NCBI GenBank assembly: GCA_964035545.1 | Contig: CAXIUT010000022.1 | Coordinates: forward strand, 1-36,239 | Length of the DNA stretch: 36,239 nt | Direction: 5' to 3' | From: Bugula neritina | Lineage: Eukaryota > Bryozoa > Gymnolaemata > Cheilostomatida > Bugulidae | Part shown: positions 32,993-36,239 of the stretch, one piece after another | Layout of the letters: each line of letters opens with the position of its first letter | Position numbering within the stretch: the first letter of the stretch is position 1 | Made by a program: the position numbers and the translations under genes | The notes under the pieces: generated by a model | Databases searched by the model: none | Seen by the model: the letters and a program-made list of their open reading frames with translations, nothing else | What the model was told of the DNA's origin: nothing

Positions 32993-35322
32993 TCAAATCC
33001 GGCCATCATCCGAAACAATATCTTCATCATAAGCATAATCCTTATGCTAAATTGGTTGTTAAGCTGCAAGCATATACTGACCCATCTTATCTTACAGCTA
33101 TTATGATGGTTTTCTTGTGTTCTTGCTTTTCTTGACACGACTTGTATTTTTACGTGATTCTTCACTTTCTTCACCTTGTTCTTCAATGGCTTCATTCTCG
33201 TAATCTTCTTCTTCTTCGATATAAAAACGCTAAAAAAAGCCATGGAAGTTCAGATGTTGAAGATCGTCTGAGCAAAGTGATAACTCAGCAATTATGAGTT
33301 AGATATACACTTTCTAGAGCTCTAAATCTTCGAACATTTTGATAAGTTTTTCTTTTTAGACTGTATCTTATCCATTTTTGACATTTTCAAAGGAAGTTTC
33401 CAACTCATAAGGGTATTTACGAGTCATTTCTGCGATACACATAATCATCTATTTTTATTATTCTTCAGGTATCAGTTAGAAATCATCAACTACTTTCTTT
33501 AACTTACTAATGAGTTTTGAGCTCTAAAGCATTTAATTTTGATCTAATGAATCTTTTTCATAGCAATAGCATAGGAAACTCTTTGTATAATTAGAAGTCA
33601 AATAAAAGGGCTAGTTAACCAGCATATTACAAAGATCAGCGTAAGAGAAAGTTGAAGATTAAGCTGATTATATATCTGTTTTTAAATCTTCAAAAGGATA
33701 TCTTTGAGCTTTCATTCTATAAGTCAGTAATTCCTTTATTTATGCTAGTATCTTTTTATCAGGTTTATAACCTTTATTTGTATTCTTTTCTTTCTTTTTC
33801 TTTTTGTCTTTATCTGTTTTCTTATTTTTACGGTCGTGTGATTCTTTGTTATAAAGTTCTTCTTCTTATTAGTTTTACTAGAAATCTTGTTTTAACTTTT
33901 AGATTTGTTAATCTTGTTTGACTATTTGTTTTTTTGGAGATTTTGTTGCTGCAGAGACATCCTAACTCTTTTAGAATTATTGTTAGTAACTATTTTATTC
34001 ATTTTCAAAAGCATTGTTATATGATTCTTCTTCTTTGGAAGGACTATCTTCAAAATCATATTTCTTTTATAATTTTGATGATTCAGATTTATTTTTAACT
34101 GACTATATTTCGAGTTTATTTTTCACAGATTTTTATTAAACCTTTTACATCTTTTATTTAACAATATTTTAATTTTTTTGCTGAATTTTTCTTCTACTAA
34201 GCTCATTTTCTGATTTTTATAATTGAAGTTTAACTGATTGAAGCTATTTTTAAAGTACTTAATTCTTTTGTCTAATTTACTTGGTTTAAAGATCAATAGG
34301 AGCAACATTCAATGTATTCTAATTTGATTTTTGAATATTAGATCGATAGTAATTAGTACTTGGATGCGATGAAGCAGGTCTTACTACAGGTTTAGCTGAC
34401 TTCTTTTTCATATTTATTTGTTAGACATTAGTTTATAGTGCTTTTATTTATCTTTTTAAGTTTTAGATATGTCTGAGTTGATCATTATTTTTTCTTTTTT
34501 AGACAGCAAGATCTCTAACAACTTTTTTTTCTTTATTATGATACTTTTAAGATTAACTTTTGATTTTATCTTATAAACTTTCTACGATTTCTTGATATTT
34601 TTAATTTTCTTAAGCAAGTTCTTTATTTTGTTATATTTATTCTTCTAAATATTTCTTTAATTAATTATTTTACTTCTCTAGCTAATCTTGATTTATTAAT
34701 TGACTATTACAATCTTAAAGTAATAATCCAAGTCGTTTATTTTAACCTAATAAAATTTTCTTCTATATTTATAATTCATTTATCTTGGTATATTTTACTG
34801 TTTTCTTTATTTTTTGATTTTATTGTTTAAGGTAGTCATTTTAATCTTTAGTCTATCTTACTATCTTCTTCAAATTGTGGATAATCATATTTTCTTTCTA
34901 TTTTAAAATATTTAGTACGTCTTGGTTTTTTGATCCATAAATATTGATACGACTGTTTCCTTGCTTACTCATGCCATCAGATCCAGAATCCATGTATCTG
35001 TTCATCTTGTCTTTTTACTTCTAAAGAATAGATATCTTGGTTTTCAGTCGCATGTTATCTTCCATCAACTAGTTAACTGTTTGTTTTAACTGTAAAGTTT
35101 CAGAGTAGAGTCTTTCTTTATCTTGATGGATCTTCTTTGGCATAATACGGGCAAAGTCATGAGTAGTCAGATCTGGTTTCATGATTTTTATTTGCTTACG
35201 ATGACCTGCCTTGCTAGAAACACTCTGATCACCTATCTCGTCTGAACTCGCCTGTCCCCAATAACCCTTATAACCTGGTTTGGCTGACTGTGGTCTTGAT
35301 AAATCTACTTTTACCTCTTCAT
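32993..35322 (-). CDS. Long coiled-coil protein (769 aa)
   Basis: ATG 35322 gives an 8-nt first exon; a 20-nt intron at 35295-35314 then joins it to a single 2302-nt exon ending at TGA 32993-32995. The spliced CDS is exactly 770 codons, without correction. The spliced start reads MKRPQSAKPGYKGYWGQ. Residues about 60-330 are coiled coil (e.g. ERLYSETLQLKQTVNQLMED and KQNNQLKKYLEEQIQQNKEL), followed by a Ser/Pro-rich patch (RPASSHPSTNYYRS), a second coiled coil, a Lys-rich patch near residue 500, a more globular region (LQKVYIQLIIAELSLCSDD), and an acidic C-terminus. A basic N-terminus plus long coil is typical of ciliary or basal-body scaffold proteins, but I do not recognise the family. Confidence 0.82.
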
Positions 35323-35443
35323 TTTCCCTGTTTTAAATAAAATAGTATCAAATTCTATTGCTGAATAATAAATAAAACGATTTTAACCTTAAAATATATC
35401 AAAAAAATTATATAAATAAAAGATATTTACAGCATTAATTTTA

Positions 35444-35637
35444 TCAAAGTTGTTTATCCATTCTAAACTTATTAATCTCTTGTAAAGTAGATCTTCCCAA
35501 TGCATATTTATCTCCTAAAGATTAAAATCTATTTATCAAATACTATACTTCTAAAGGCTATATTGACTCGAACTAATCATTCCATAGAGTAATCCACTTG
35601 ATACACCAACAATAAAACTCAATAAATGTACTTTCAT
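35444..35637 (-). CDS. Small single-pass membrane protein (57 aa)
   Basis: ATG 35637 (MKVHLLSFIVGVSSGLLYG) to TGA 35444-35446, with a 20-nt intron at 35529-35548; spliced length exactly 58 codons. The N-terminus is one hydrophobic segment with Gly and Ser spacing (residues 4-22), followed by an amphipathic basic tail (KYALGRSTLQEINKF). The layout resembles small mitochondrial or ER membrane proteins, but no family is assigned. The exact fit of a 20-nt intron supports the model despite the small size. Confidence 0.7.
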
Positions 35638-35726
35638 GCCTACCATCATCCTCATCTGATCTATTTTAACATCTTATATACATGAAACCAATGAAGTTAA
35701 ACTAACACTTACGAGTACTCCTTTTA

Positions 35727-36082
35727 TCATTTGACTTTTTGTATGCTTTATTTAAGCTTTTTTACGTCTTTGCACAACCTAATGATATATCTTTCTTCGG
35801 GAGTTGCGTACTCCTTTGTCCAGTATTAGTTATAAAACAATCTGAAAACAGTAAAAGGAGATAGTATTGATCTAAGTGCCATTGTTTTTTGTTAACTACC
35901 ACTTCTTTCTTCATAAGTAGATGGGTACTAACAATAGATGGATCTTATTATGTAGGTTTTTTGTACTATTTGAAGTAAGATTTCAACATATTTTACTCTT
36001 GTTCCATCTCTTGCTTTATTTTTTAGTTGAAATCTTTATCTTTCTTAAAGTATTGCTCTCTGATTTTTCTATCTTCTGTCAT
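35727..36082 (-). CDS. Unrecognised small protein next to right telomere (~118 aa)
   Basis: ATG 36082 (MTEDRKIREQYFKKDK) to TGA 35727-35729. One missing A in an A-run near 35885 must be supplied; the corrected length is 119 codons. The first half is charged and coiled (KIKQEMEQEQNMLKSYFK); the second half is MALRSILSPFTVFRLFYNQY then KEYATPEERYIIRLCK. The MALRS segment starts with its own ATG at 35882, so a separate 51-aa gene is an alternative. The start codon lies only about 64 bp from the G4T2 repeats. Confidence 0.5.
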
Positions 36083-36145
36083 GATTATTATATTACTAAA
36101 TTTACCTTAACTATCTATATAAAAAATCATATAAAAGCAATATGA

Positions 36146-36239
36146 GGGGTTGGGGTTGGGGTTGGGGTTGGGGTTGGGGTTGGGGTTGGGGTTGGGGTTG
36201 GGGTTGGGGTTGGGGTTGGGGTTGGGGTTGGGGTTGGGG
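36146..36239. repeat. Right telomere, G4T2 repeats
   Basis: Perfect GGGGTT units from 36146 to the end of the window, G-rich strand 5' to 3' toward the end, as expected at a right-hand chromosome end. Together with the left C4A2 tract it suggests that the window is a whole telomere-to-telomere macronuclear molecule or an assembly of several. Confidence 0.97.

Overview
This window looks like ciliate macronuclear DNA. It begins with C4A2 telomere repeats (1-117) and ends with G4T2 repeats (36146-36239). Reading frames are long only if TAA and TAG are read as glutamine and TGA is the only stop. The DNA is AT-rich, spacers are 10-280 bp, and there are no rRNA, tRNA, mobile-element or CRISPR signals. 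Twelve introns are exactly 20 nt and one is 19 nt, all GT...AG and nearly all starting GTA. This code, telomere repeat and intron size fit a ciliate, perhaps an oligohymenophorean. I cannot name a genus: Tetrahymena introns are longer, and Paramecium telomeres mix G4T2 with G3T3.

Layout. Unit 1 (1-18040): an unrecognised acidic, Gln-rich protein beside the left telomere; V-ATPase V0 subunit d; an EF-hand-like protein; axonemal dynein light chain p28; a 9.6 kb gene for a giant coiled-coil protein built of repeats, part of it a perfect 2307-bp tandem duplication; a cyclin L-type cyclin; a RING zinc-finger protein; then an internal G4T2 tract (17994-18040). Unit 2 (18041-27875): a 1263-residue protein ending in a PARP catalytic domain, three unrecognised genes, an ER HSP70-family chaperone (HYOU1/GRP170 type), and a Cys-rich ORF that runs in frame into a second internal G4T2 tract (27795-27875). 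Unit 3 (27876-36239): two unrecognised genes, a bZIP protein with a possible membrane segment (ATF6-like layout), the farnesyltransferase/geranylgeranyltransferase alpha subunit, small proteins, a Gly/Ser/Tyr-rich surface-type protein, a 769-residue coiled-coil protein, and two short genes beside the right telomere.

The strangest feature is the pair of internal telomere tracts. Both have chromosome-end orientation and neither is followed by a C4A2 start. The first is intergenic. The second lies in one uninterrupted frame with the genes on both sides and would encode a run of Gly-Trp. They may be fusion scars, germline-encoded seeds, coding repeats or assembly artefacts; the sequence alone cannot decide.

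Several genes need one-base corrections, nearly all at homopolymers (six of them in the first 2.9 kb), while others of 1-4 kb need none. I read these as probable sequencing errors and flag them gene by gene. The genes are otherwise ordinary eukaryotic housekeeping, ciliary and regulatory genes on both strands, with no operon logic. One pairing stands out: an ER chaperone and a putative membrane-tethered bZIP factor lie about 2.5 kb apart, on opposite sides of the second internal tract.
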